From positions 5,095,959-5,159,958 of the forward strand of contig JACDOX010000030.1 in the NCBI GenBank assembly GCA_014549065.1: a stretch of 64,000 nucleotides of DNA, in the 5' to 3' direction. The position numbers and the translations under genes were made by a program. The notes below the pieces were generated by a model. The model worked only from the letters and a program-made list of their open reading frames with translations. It was not told where the DNA came from and did no database searches. The DNA is from Cardinalis cardinalis. Taxonomy: Eukaryota; Chordata; Aves; Passeriformes; Cardinalidae. Below, piece by piece: positions 11,901 through 24,870 of this stretch. Each line of letters begins with the position of its first letter. Position 1 is the first letter of the stretch.

Positions 11901-14230
11901 AAAGTTATGATCAGGGTAGCAGTGTAATAATTGATGTTCTGAAATCTTTGGAGTTANACTGACTTTTTCCTTGGAACCTTCAGGAGAAATCCTGAAGGGA
12001 TCCTGTCTCTTCTGCACACTTTGATAATCACAGAGACTGTAGGAACATTTGCTGTGACCAAAGTTACCTGGAGGAGGCTGCTGAGAGCGTTGTGTCAACC
12101 TCCTCAGTAGTTTCACTTACTCTGTGAGTGGTTTAAATGTGGATTTGCACATCTGTGTTGATAGCTTTTCTATATATAGTGGCTCAGAGGAGTATTGCAA
12201 ATATATTATATATTCAACATGAATGATCTNCCATTTAAAAAGTCAGTTTGACTTAACACTGGTGTCTTTGAGAGGCTCCATAATGTAATACTAAATATCA
12301 AAAAAGTGCACATCTGTCAGCTTTTGACAGCAATGAATCTTAAGTAGGTTTGCAAGTTATTTATGGGTATCAAAGTGATGTTCCTATTGTAGATCAAGAG
12401 CCATAGTGTGCTTCCCCTCTCTCCTGCCTTCCCCCTTGCAGTGCTGTAAATCTAACTTCTGCCCATCCNATTGTTGGAAGAAAAGCAGCCATATTGTGCT
12501 GATTGCTATTAAATTAAAGCAGAAAGGGAGGGAAACAAATGCAGAAGCCAATCTTACCAGCAGGGATACCACTATCTTTTATTTTGCCTTTTGGAGGTCA
12601 CAAAGTCATGGCAGGCAGCTGACCTCTGATAACCTTCTCAGTGCCACAGCATGCAGTTTCTTTCGGAAGAACTTAATTAAACACAACTGAAGTTCCTGGC
12701 TAACATTTGTTGTGAAAAGAGTTGCCTTTGATTGGTGTTTTCTGCTGAGGGGACAACAGAGATGAAGCTTTTGTCCAGGGGAGAAAAGTTAGCATATGTT
12801 AGTTAAGGATTTGTGGTTTCCTATAGTGGTGCTGGGTCTTTCTGAAAATTCACTGGGATTCCCAGCTAGCACTGAAGCACCACAGCAGTGCTTCTGTTGT
12901 TTCAAACTCATTTAAATGAGTTTTTATCTTTAAAGAAATAAGTCTAAAACTCATTTTCAATGAGGCTACTCCTACTAATTGATGTGTAGTGTGGTCCAAA
13001 GTAAATAAAATGTTCTCCCTATAGAGTTGGTGATGTATCTGTGGTAGACCATATCTTTGATACGAACCATGCAGTATCAAGCATGTATCCACCAAAGCTT
13101 TGCTGTGAGCCTCTGCAAGATTACTTGGAGCAAGATAAGATTTATTTAGTCCTTCTGTTGTGAGAATGTGCTTGCAACACGGGAGAAAGTAAGCAGTTTT
13201 TATGGTATAGGCTATAAATCCAGAGTACTGACTGAATTTAGATAGCAGCTACAGGGTAAAGCTCTTTTAGGTGGAGAAATGCACAGATATAAGTAATCTT
13301 CTGTATGCTGTTCTGTGATCAGATTGACACTTTGTAAGTGCAACCAATGGGAGAACATTTGACTAGAGAGAAAAACTGCTAATAACTCGTGGAAATGTAT
13401 CTGTGATATGTACTTAATGATTGCAGAATCCTTTTGAAATAGGAAACACTACTGATGAGTCTCTTGATCTAATTCAGGATGTGTGAGTGTCTGCATGAGC
13501 CTTTGATGGAGACAAGCTTAAAATTTTAACTTTTCACTAGTAGCAACAGGCAGAGAAAAGACCTTTCCTTTTCTTGGTGGCATGGTTTGGGAGTTGGCAG
13601 CACTTAGGTCCTTGGTTTGGNCAGGGAAGAAGGCTCAGCTCTCTGACAGAAGAACTGATGTCCTGACAGAGCCAGCCGGGAGTAGCTCTCATCAGTGTCT
13701 GCCTGCTGCCATAGCACAANGGGGCCTTAGCTGGCAGTGTCTGACTTTGTTGCTGGGTCAAACCATACAGACTCTCTGTAAGCTGAGCTGCTTCTCTGCT
13801 GGCAGTCCTTTCTCAGGGGGACAGAAGCTCCCTGTGAGCTCTCAGGGCAGCCAGGAGCAAGCTCCTGCACTTGAGGATTGTCCTGGATGTTGCCATGGGA
13901 GGCAAAATGGCACTGCCTCGTTGAGAGCTGTGGGGTGGGCTGTGGGAGAGACTGGAGAAAGGAACACAATGTGCCATGGGAGATCCCTTCTCCTTTGCTA
14001 CAGGAGATTCACTTCAGCAAATCCCAGCTTAGCAAAAACTTCCCCATTTTTTGCTCTGCAGCCTTCTCTTTTCTCCTTTTGCCCCTGATCTTTGATACTG
14101 CAAAAGAGATGTGTGGGATGTGTTTGCTGAGGCTGTGTCACCTCCCTTGTAGTTAATAGGTGTCTGTGCAGGCAAAGGCTCTGGAAAGCATCTGTTTTAG
14201 GGGCTGGGGCCACACTGCAGAAATGATCCT
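8990..14230. other. Unique noncoding DNA
   Basis: About 5 kb without a recognised gene or transposon. It holds a short inverted repeat (AAGGGGG at 11239-11245 facing CCCCCTT at 11255-11261), an A8 run near 11811 and a GC-richer stretch 13580-14090. The latter carries a 168-codon ATG frame (13582-14088, plus) with two N's and no recognisable motif. Everything else is ordinary AT-rich sequence. Confidence 0.5.
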
Positions 14231-14234
14231 GTCA

Positions 14235-14880
14235 AAACTGCCTGGGAAGATCAGGTTACCAGCTCATTAGAGGGAATGTGTCCTGGTAACTGTAAAATGA
14301 GCTTCCATATTCCCTCATTTCTGGCATCTAATTTGCTAGGTGGTTTCATTTATTAGCATACATTCAAGTGTGTGGGCACTTGTATGGCTCTTTCTTTAAG
14401 AAACAAAAACATTAACCCTCTAGAACACCACCTGTTTGCACTTCATTGTCAACTGTGGCGGGTTGTTTTATTNGCTTCATTGTTTTTCTTCTCATGATTT
14501 TTTTGTTATTAACATGCAGGCTGCAATCTGATTTCTTTTGCTAGAAATGGACTTTGTTTGTCATTAATACCACACTTCTGGCTGTATTTCTTTATTTAAA
14601 AGAAATAAAGCTTTTCTTTTATATCTAGTCTTTATATCTATCCTTGGTCTACGCCTCTGTCCTAGTGGCTTTCCAAATGTACTTGATTTAGCTTTTCAAT
14701 ATGTAATTAATGCCAAACAAGTTAATTACTTTACAAGTGTCCAAAATTCCCTCGTTTCATTTCTATTCATTTATAAACCTTCATTATACAGCCACTGTTC
14801 CACATAAACACAAATGATTGTTAANGAATGCCTAATGTCGTATTCATTAGAAAATCAGGTTAATGGCTAGTAATGAATAT
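14235..14880. promoter_or_regulatory. Candidate conserved noncoding element
   Basis: A repeat-free AT-rich segment dense in homeodomain-type cores: TAATTA at 14704-14709 and 14723-14728, plus several ATTAG/CATTAA strings. An inverted pair of NK2-type cores is present, CAAGTG (14365-14370, in the context TTCAAGTG) and CACTTG (14377-14382). This motif density is typical of developmental enhancers, but conservation could not be tested and the limits are approximate. Confidence 0.28.
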
Positions 14881-15204
14881 CTGAGCTACTTGTTACTTTC
14901 AAGTATTTTTTTCCCCTCGTTGATTACAATACTTTTTAATCTACAAAGACATCATACCTGCGTGTTAGGCCAACTGAAACATGATGAGGTCAAAACTTTG
15001 CAAAAGCCCCCAGCCGTTCCCATATTACAGATGCTCTCTCTTGAGGTGGAGTGCTAGATATATTTGACAAAGACAGTCAAACTGAAACTGCTAGTTTATC
15101 CTCAGTTTGTGATTTTTAGACTTGGGAGGACTGCTAATGTTATTTAAACCATTTTATACTAAGGTGACAAAGATCATTCCTAGATACTTTTCTATTGTCA
15201 TGAT

Positions 15205-15268
15205 AAAGTCAATGGTTGGACTTGATGATCCTAGAGGTCTTTTCCAGCCTTAATGGTTATGATTATGC
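15205..15268 (+). repeat. CR1 LINE, 3'-end fragment (sense)
   Basis: The segment 'aatggttggacttgatgatc', 'ctagaggtcttttccagcct', 'taatggttatgatta' closely follows the last ~60 bp of an avian CR1 3' untranslated region. It is severely 5'-truncated and its tail octamers have decayed. Confidence 0.85.
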
Positions 15269-18200
15269 AGGATTAGCATCTGTGGCTGGCACATACTGAG
15301 ACGTATTGTCATTCTAAGAAAGAATATTTCTCGTTGTGAGAGTATGGATGCAAGCTCTAATGCTTCCACATAGTTTTGCAAGCAATTAAGGTTCAAGACA
15401 GGTGAGCACTCAAATTGAAAGCAGTGATGTTTNATACTAGCCAAACTTTGACTAGATAGTGCTATTTCACAGGCATCTATATAGTCNTGTGCTGTTAAAG
15501 ATCATGGGAAGGAGCAGGTCTTAAGTGGTTTAAACCACAGATCCTTAGCTGCTGTGTGTTGTCTCACCCCATGAGGATGATCTGCTCTCATGAACTCCTG
15601 AAGTAGCATTGGGAGAATACATCTGTACTGCTGTAAACCCTGCTATGATAACTGATGTTGTGTGGAATTCTTCTGGGAAGTAATCTACATTATTATAGTT
15701 CTGGACATGGAAATACAGTTCTGCTCTGAATGTAGGATAGGACCTGGGACCTTCAGAAAATGCTTTGGGAAAGATGGTTGAATCAAAGGTAAAACTGGGT
15801 CCTGACTTTTTCTGTAGTTTAAATTCCACTTGAACTTTTCCCAGAACAGACATGAGATCCTGACCAGACCAAATTGCTTTCTAGCTAACAGCATTCTTTA
15901 GCCTCTCCCAGAGCAGTGCATTTTTACTTGAGCTCTTTCTAACTGTTGCATGCTATGTTAATTCGTTAGCATGGTTGCCATCTCCTACCCCCTTTCTGGT
16001 TGTGTTTTGATGGATGAAGAAATTCCTAGAGTTTGGCTATAGTGAAATGTTGTGTTTTGACCTANAAGGGTTCAGTAACCCTTCTTATGCTAGATTATCC
16101 AAATGTAAACATGTGTACATACATGCACATGCAGTGTCTTTTCCTAGATGTTTAGAGAAAAATATGATTGAATAATATTACTTGCCTTGCTTTATAAGGA
16201 CTGCCTGCCAAAAAAAGTTTTGGCTATTTGAAGTCATATATCTGTAATAACTGGGCTATATTTCATATTTTGCTTTATAAAGTGTTGGCTCATTTTTGTT
16301 TGCTATTGCTTCTGCCATGGTAACCTGAAGGCCTGGAGATCCTACAAACATTAAAGCTGGAGCTATAGCTCTTCTGAGAACTCATTTTTGCATTGATGTC
16401 CACCAACAGCCTTCTTGTTTTCCNTTATTAGACCTTTAAGCAACTTCATAAACTGATTGAGCACTGCTGGTGGTGAACATGGTCCCTCTGGACACTCCAA
16501 GTTATAAAAAAATTACTCCTTATTAGTAACTAAACCTTAAAANAATACATTTGACCTGATTATAAATAGTGTGAAAAAGAATCCCCAGAGTAACTCTGCA
16601 GACTGCTGTTTAGATAATTTAACAGAGAAAAAGAAACATGATATACTTAAAATGTGATTGATCTTTATAATGTTCCTGTCAAACAAATTACAACATGAAA
16701 TAAGAGGANAGAATTTCTGCAGTGAAAGACAGTAAACTGTATTTATTACTTAGTGAAAGTATATAAGTTACAGAGGGCATTATCTGCTTCCAGTTAATGT
16801 TGGTAGTTTGGTAGTAACCCCAGTCAGGATTAGAGTCCCACATCAGCACCACAGCTGAGGGTGTTCCATGTGTTANTTGATCTCTAGCAGGAGTCATTGG
16901 TGCTTACAGTCAGAGTGATTCACAAGGATGTGTATCATATGCTGAAAATCAAACATGTGCTGTGGGATTTTTCTGAATAATTTCTACTGGCATCTCAGAT
17001 TTGATCAGCCCCCANTCTGTCTGCTTAGCACTTTGCATGACTGAGCTTTAATGAAAGTGCCAAAATGTGGGCATGTGCTGGCATTGTTTATTAGGCAAAG
17101 ACAGCTTGGAATGGCTTCAAGATGCAACATGGNAGAGCATGGTGGTACCTCAAGGCAAGTGTTTTGTGCATGGCTTTAGAACACATATGATGTGTTCCTG
17201 GGTTTGGCCTGGAAAAGGAAAGGTGAGCAATTATTACTGAAACAGGGCTTCAATCTACTATAAGAATAACAGCGAGTTAAGTCACAGCTATCTGATTTTA
17301 TTCATTTACTTATTTATGGTTATTTTGAGTGGGTCAGTGAAAAATGGAGCAATCTCATGCTTNGTCTCTCAGAGCACCCTGCCATATTGCAAACTCACAT
17401 GAGGTAAGACTAAAANATCAGATAAAATTTCTCTTGTGACACCCGAGAGCCTCCTCAGATCTGTTGCATCTTTGAAATCTGCTTGATGAAATCTCTTCTA
17501 GAAGTGGAGTGCTGAGCCTGCAAAACCAGAATAAAAGTAAACCACACTAAATGAAATATTTATTAAATTATTAAATACATTGCAGGCTGTCCCTTGTTGC
17601 ACAGCCCATGTGAATAGAGTGTCATGGGCTGGAGATATTTGCTGCCGTGCTTTACCTACAGTCTCACACAGTCTCCCTTTTCCACCCACAAAGTTAACTG
17701 CTTTGTATCTCATTATTGAATAAGCACTCTTTCTACATCAGTAGCACACAGCATATCCAAAATTCCCATCATGTCTGTGGGAGATGGCTTTGCTTATTTT
17801 TTTGTGTGTACTTCATTTCTCATGTGGTTTTTAGGAATTTATGTTCTGATCATGCTTGGAACAAGAGTTCTTATGCTGTTGGATAGCTCTTGATCTTCTG
17901 ACTGATTAAATAACCCCTTTTCCACACACAAGGATTATAAAGCAACACAAAACAACAACAAATAAAACCTCGTTTGGTGTAATTTCCAGTAGTATTCTAG
18001 TACTATCACCTTCTGCATTTAATGTGCTGTTCAGATGCCCTGTGAAGAATATTTTAGGAATACATAGATGTTGAAGCATTGATTTTATTATTCATCTGCT
18101 GTATAAGAATCAAAATCAGCTTTATAGGTGCAATTTTCTCTTTACTAGAGGTACAAAGACCAAAAATTACAAGAATAATTTCATCTTTCTCTTTCAAATA

Positions 18201-21200
18201 AAAATAAATAGATGAGTTCATCAAGGAAATTGCTGACCTGTTATATTTTTTCTTTCATTTGCTAATGATCTCCTTTTTCAGTGAATGAAGCTTGAGCCTG
18301 GTGATTTTTGCTGCAATGTGTACATGTATATCTGGTAAATTAATGGCAGTGTGCTGGGGAAGATGGTAGCCATAGGCCAAGGCTTTCTGTTGCCATGGAT
18401 CCATTGCAGGCCCCTCTGATTGTAGCTTGTTAGGGCTTTGTTTAAACAAGTGGAACTGGGNAAAAAAAAAAGGTTTTCAGCTATTTCTGTCATTTACATT
18501 TTAACTGTTCTAATTGTCCTAATTTCCTTCCTACTTACAATGAATGGTGAAAGGAGTAAGCCTTCAGCAGTGACCACCACACTCTTCAAACTCAGGCCAC
18601 ACACTCTGTCCATGTTTTTTTTTCTCTGTGCTGTTGTACCATGGAGAGGATTTAGCCTGCCTGGGTGTGCCTGTGGGACACAACCTGCTGTACATATGTA
18701 CATACTCATTTTGTGTGAGAACTGACAGTGCTTTGGGCCTCAGTTTTATGAAACAGTGCTTAAATGCACCTTGGGGAGTGATCCACCATGGCACTTAAAT
18801 TCACCAGAGAAACACCCTTCATTATTGTGCCCTGCTGTTTGTATTGAGCCCAGGCTCGTGCTGAACACAAGCTGCCTTGTGCAGGTGCCCAGCTGTGCTG
18901 CAGCCACACTGCTGGGCCAGTTTGGGGCCCTGACATGATGACAAAATGTCAAAATAAAACATCTGTGTGCAAACATGTCCCCCAGTGTAGCCTTCCTAGG
19001 GGTACTGCAGTAAAAGATGGGAAATGTGTGAAATTCTACCNGGAGCTGAAGAATCAGAATTTTGGTTTTTAGTCTGCTCTGACCTGAACTTCACCTTACT
19101 GCAGGACTTGTAATCTCCACATATTCCCTCTCAGGGGTCTTGGCAGCTATGCCTGTGCACAAGTGCTTCTCCTCTCTTTCTGCAGACATTCTCCTGTATC
19201 AGCAGAGAATTACTGTGAATCAGAAGAGCTGCTAGACCTTGTTTTCATTGCAACTAAAGTCCTTTTTACTCTAGTAAATTAGGAAAATATAAAGTGATTT
19301 CAAGTGACGTAAATCCAGTTTACTGTTATGTTAAAAATAATTTTTACTCATCAAGAGGAAGCATTTGCTTTAATGTAGATGAATCCAGCTTGTTTCTAGN
19401 TTTAAAAGTGGTATTTTACCCTGAGGATGAGTATTGCAACTGTGCTGTGGCTGGAGATGCTTAAGGCTGTTCCACTTAGAAGCAGTATTTAGTAATGGTG
19501 CCAAAATAATCATTATTATCAATTTACTATGCATAATTATATGGTTATTAATGGTGGTAATAATAAAAGACAACTTGTTGGCTTTCAATTATCCAAGTCT
19601 GTGTGAACTGGAAAGTGGGACCCAATNTTTCTTGTTTCTTTTGTTCCACTGCAATACACATCTCACTCAATGACAGCATCAAAGCTTTCAAAGATTGCAG
19701 GTAACCCAAAAGACTCAGTTTGGCCTCAGATAATGATCCAGTGAAGTGTCACAGGAGCATAGAAGGAGGAGGCAGGATTAGGGCTGCAGTTACTCCATTT
19801 TTCTTCCTCTTTTCTCACTACACTCCCATCCTATAGTCCTTCCCTGCATTTCTTCAGCCCTGAGGTTTTTAGGGCCAAGGCAGTTGGGAGGTAAAGCTGG
19901 TGGAGCTGCTGATGAAAAATCAGAGAAGGTGCTATTCCTCTATCTTTGTGAACTCTGCTGTTGACATTTCTTGTGACAGTGCTGGAACAGTAGTTGTTGC
20001 TGGCCCCTTGGCTTTGTGCTCCTTCCCCCCAGGCACAGGCCTTTCTCCCTGACTCTGCTGTCCAATNATGCTTTGAGGTTTTTGGGGCAGGACCTGACAC
20101 TTGTGTTCTGTGCAATGTTTTACGTGGTAGATCTTGGCTCTTCTTGTTTGCCAAGCTGTGAAGTTGTAAAAATCATGCCAGTCTGTCTGGGAGGGGGAGG
20201 AAAGGAGATGGTCTGNTAAAATTTAGCCTAAGGAATTGCCTAATCAACATCTGCCTATATGAATAGAAATCACTATTCCAGTGGGCTCATGCTTTTATTT
20301 GCCCAACATATGGAAGATTCCCTTTCTGTCACCACAATTTTTTCCTCTGCAGTACAAATAATCCAAGCATTTGTGTCACCTTNTTTACATTGTGTTTTCC
20401 TCTGTTATAAATGGCTCTTAAAGGAAGACACACAAGTTTCATTTTCTCTCNTAGAGCATACATAAAAGTAAATTCCATGGTCTTACAGCCTTGAGGCGTG
20501 CAAAATGCCGCTTGAATCAGCAGCCTGTGTGTGTAGATGTCTGCAGGGCTGACCTGTAGTTGAAGTCCTGGCTCTCTAAAGCACCTAGAACTAAATAGTT
20601 TCTTGCTGGCCAAGTTATGCAGGAGCCTGCAAGCTCTTGGTGCACGTCTCTGTACTGCAGAAGCTCAGGAATGTCCCTCTGACCGGCTGCAGAGCTGTGG
20701 GAGGCAGCTGATGGGCAAAACGAGCTGGGTTCGGTGCAGATTCTGAGCCTGGAAAGGGAAGTGTGGAGGCAGCGCTGCGGCAGCACAGACATACTGGTAA
20801 TACCCTCTAGTGGAGACAAGAGGTCTGCCAGCAAGAGGAGGGGGTTTGCCAGCAAAATTAAACACCAACTTGAACAGCTTCAGGACAGCTTTATCACATA
20901 CTGTACAGCTGCTGTAGGATTGTGTAGAAAACAATTTGCTTGCACATTTGTGATGGTCAGAGAATATGATTTATTTTCATGTCTCCTAGCCACTGTTACT
21001 AGGCAGGCAGAGTTCTGTAGCATGGACCAATGTTTTGCTGCATCATTCTTAGTACACATAGGGGTAAAGTAAGTAATTTACTCTCAATTTGTAATGGATA
21101 GCTACACATAATAAAGGTATTATCACCTTTTTTAATTTTTTTTATTGTGTTTTCCTGATGACTGCAAGCAGCAGACGTGAGCATTTGTTGTGTGGTCTTT

Positions 21201-24200
21201 CTTGCTGCTGTTATTCCCCCACATCTTTGAAAACTCCATGGGAACACTGGAATTTCTGCTGCTAAATAGATAGGGAAATATGGGGATTCAGNTGAATAAA
21301 TAAGTAAACTATAGAACACAAAAACATATTTCCCCCTCCNCCCCCCCAGTCATTTGCAAGTGTAAAGTTGCATGGTATTTTATCAAGATTTTTAGCAATG
21401 TTACACTGGGGTGATTTGATATTTTTCAGTAATTAATACTCTGGCATATCTACTACTTCTTTTATAACCCACATTAATTTCAGTGGGAACAGAACTAAGA
21501 TATGTTGCTCTTCTGTGATGCCTTTCTTTTGTTATGAGATAATATCAGTGTCATGGAAAAGGCTCAAGAAAGGGCTAATATACATGAACCAGAAAATCTC
21601 TAGTCTTCACCTTGAATAATTTATAAGTTAAGTAAAGGATATTACTTTAAACTGGAATATGTTATCTTGGAGGAAGAAAATATATTGGAAGTCTATAATA
21701 TTTGACTTCTTGAGAAATTTTACAATTCAGCTTTCACTCACAAAAAACTATATGAGAAATTGTTTCTTTAATAACAGAACAGGCATAATTTGATATTCTT
21801 TTATATGATTTTTATCAGTATTGCAAGTAGGGAAACATTTCCACATAAAATATACCAGTGATTATATTATTAAAAAAANTTAAAAAAGAAAAATAAACTG
21901 CTATAGGTATGGCAGAAGCAAAAATAAGAGGAAGAATTCAATGCTGATCCTCTAGTATCCATACTTAACATATCAGTGTTTATCCTGTATTCATGCTTTT
22001 CTTTTCATTATCTAGTTAAGTGAGAAAATTTTCCGTGATTTCTAATTTTGTTTGTGTGCAAAAACCAACATTTATTCTGCTTCTATAATTATTTCTTGCA
22101 AACAACTGGAAAGGTTATTAAGCATGACCTTGATGTTCACACCCTGAGACACTTCAGCTTTCTACAATTTTTTTCCCCGTGGTGAAGGTACACAGGATTT
22201 AGCTGTAATTTTGCTGACTTCTGAGGAGCAGATCCACATTTACACCTTTAAAAGCAACAAACTTNATTATGCCTTTTGGGTTGCCTGCTTCAATTCCTAT
22301 GGACCCAGATTTTAGAATTGCTTCATAGGCTTTTGATCAGGCTCAGATAGGGTGACATTTAAAGCCAATTCTTAGTGTAAGCTTTCAATCAAGTAAAGTT
22401 CTGAAGATCCCAACACTGTCTGATTGCTAGAGCAAGCATGACCATGCATAACTGCACTGGCACACCAGATTCAGCATGTGAAATCTGTGTGACTGCAACA
22501 TAAAACCAGCAGTCAAGTTCACCTTCTGAACAGTGTGAAACAGGTCTGTTGGTTTAAGGTGCGTGGATTAAGACAGGATGCTGAATGAGATAATGGCACG
22601 TTGCTGCAGCCACTCTGGGGTNATGAACTCCATGATGATTTATTTATTTTCTGTGGAAAACATCAAGGGAAAATCACACCTCTAAAGATAAAATGAGATG
22701 AAATTACAATTTAGAATTGTGTGAGGCTATTACATTTTATAAGGTGTGAGGGGGATAGACGGTGGGAAAAAGAGATGCAGTGGTAAAACTGCGTAATCTT
22801 CCCTCTGTGTATAAGCAACTTAAATTCATCTGCCATGTGAATTTAAGGCACTGAGACACTCCCATTTGTTGGTTGGTTCTGAAAGGAATTATTTCAACTA
22901 TGACCAGAAAGGCAGCCAGCCTGCAAGGTTTCTGCATGCTAGTTTACATGTTTTCATCACAGATGTCTAGAGAGTTTTTTTGTATTATTTTTAATAAGAA
23001 CTGCAGAACCAACCCCACAACCCTGAAATCAGAGGGTATTGGCAAACAGGAGTAAAATATTTGCCTATTTCTCATTTACCATTTTGAAAGGGACTCATTT
23101 TTCCTCTAGAATTATACAACTTTTCAAGCTCAGATAAAATATGAAGGAATTAATCTGCTGTGACTTTTTCTTTTTAAAGCTGTTAGAAAATCAAATTATG
23201 AGTAGAAGATGGAAGTTATTTCTGTTTCTACTGGACCAGCTGTGTGGTTTGCCCTGAACACCCGGACTGAGCAGTCATGGCCATGAGCAGAATCAAAGGT
23301 TGCAGAGGTGGGACCACTGCTGTCCTCTGAGCAGGGCATCACCCTCTTATCCCAAGCCCAGTAATCACAAATACTGCAACAAAAATTGTGAAACAAATTG
23401 CAATATATGATTCCAGCCAAAACACAAGAATAGCCCCAAATCCCTCCTTCTGTGTTTAAAATCCTGGAGGAGTGGCAACCCATGTTTTGCTTGATGTGAG
23501 ATGTAGAGAGAAAAATGCAGTAGGTTCTCCTGGTGTTTTTCTTTCTCTGTATAGAAAGGTATGTTTTCTCTAACAAGAACAGTCTAAATATTCCATTAAT
23601 GCCTATGTGTATTATTAGCAAAACCCCTTTCAGGATAGATTACAGTATTTTGATTCATTACTCATCAGTATGTATAATTATCGTTTAACAATGTTATGAA
23701 GGACTGATGAAGGGAAGCAGGTGTTTAAACATGCTGTACCAGGAGTTTGACACAGCATTTAATTCTCTTTATTTGTGCTTTTTAAAGACACTTATTCAAA
23801 GAGAGAAAACAGTGAGGCACCATGTAGCCAAGAGTGTTTGTAAGAGAAAGAAAAAAGATGTTTAATCAAATTTTGGAGCAAGTATTTTTTAATTAATAAC
23901 AGTGAGCTTTTTAACAGCACTATAACATTATATGAAGATAGTGAAAGTAATGAGATGTGTTACAATTTTAGGAAAAAAATTATGTCTCACAACGAGCTTT
24001 GGAACCATAAAGTGTTCCTGGGTAATGTGTTCATAAAGTGTTCATGGTAATAGAAACTAAAACTGAAAAGCCTGATGCGATTTTTGAAGTTCACACACTG
24101 GAGGGTGCTGATTCCAGGGTTTGGTTCCCAGGACCATGAGGAAGGCCAGAGCAGCCACATGGGTGACATCCACCCTGCCTGGCCCACGCTGGGCTTAGCT

Positions 24201-24430
24201 TTGTCCATTGCCTCTGAGACATCAGCATCCTTGCTGGAGAACATGGAGGGTGAGGGCTGTTTCTTCAGAACTTTAGGAAGTTATGATATCCAGGGNCAAA
24301 GAGTCCTGTGAACTGTCTGCNTGAATGAGAAGACTCGTATTTACCTCCAGGTAATGCCCTCTGGGAAGGAGAGCTTGAAAACCTCCATGCTGAAGAGCTA
24401 ATCTTTGCCAGTAGCAGTAGTCTCCCTGAT
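15269..24430. other. Unique noncoding DNA, about 9 kb
   Basis: No coding exon, RNA gene or transposon was recognised. Frames of 95-141 codons (for example 20734-21072 plus, which starts with GTG, and 23196-23621 minus) show no domain. The stretch 20655-20800 is locally richer in CpG and G+C. A C-rich run with an N lies at 21333-21349. The rest is AT-rich with scattered single N's. Confidence 0.5.
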
Positions 24431-24435
24431 CATTG

Positions 24436-24870
24436 CAGTTTCCTTATCACACTAATCATGCTAATTATTATCTAGCTACCGTGTGTAAATTAATTGAGGC
24501 CAATAGAACCTTTTAAAATAATCCTTATTTGGGTTAAAAAGATGTGCCCTGCCTTATGGTGAAAGTCATTTTAACTCATCCTAATGATCCCTGTCAACCA
24601 TAAAATGTACACATAAAATATAAACAGAGGTTGGTGTTTCATGATTACACCTATTTCTCATTGCCTGATAATTTTGTTTTCCCTGCATGATACTCTAATA
24701 TTAATGAAAATGGCATCTTTTTAAAGTGACTTACTTAATAGGCAAAGCAGTTTTTCTTTTCCTCTGTTTACTTTGTCTTCTAATTGCTGTTCCATGTCAT
24801 TAACGAGGAGGGTGATGGGCCAAATAAGCCGCCTTTTTTTCTCTCATTTCTGATTCTTCACCTTGTTCAA
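24436..24870. promoter_or_regulatory. Candidate conserved noncoding element
   Basis: A repeat-free segment with many homeodomain-like cores: TAATTA at 24462-24467, an ATTAATTGAGG string near 24489, then 'cctaatgatcc', 'tattaatgaaaa', 'ctaattgctg' and 'cattaacgagg'. The spacing and low repeat content resemble ultraconserved or enhancer-type elements. No transcript or coding signal is visible. The call rests on sequence texture only. Confidence 0.3.

Noticed and set aside
13582..14088. 168-codon ATG frame, plus strand
   Set aside because: It lies in GC-richer DNA, contains two N's, has no recognisable domain and no codon-position signal. A chance opening is the simplest reading.
20734..21072. 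112-codon plus-strand frame
   Set aside because: It starts with GTG, which is not a normal vertebrate start, and shows no motif.
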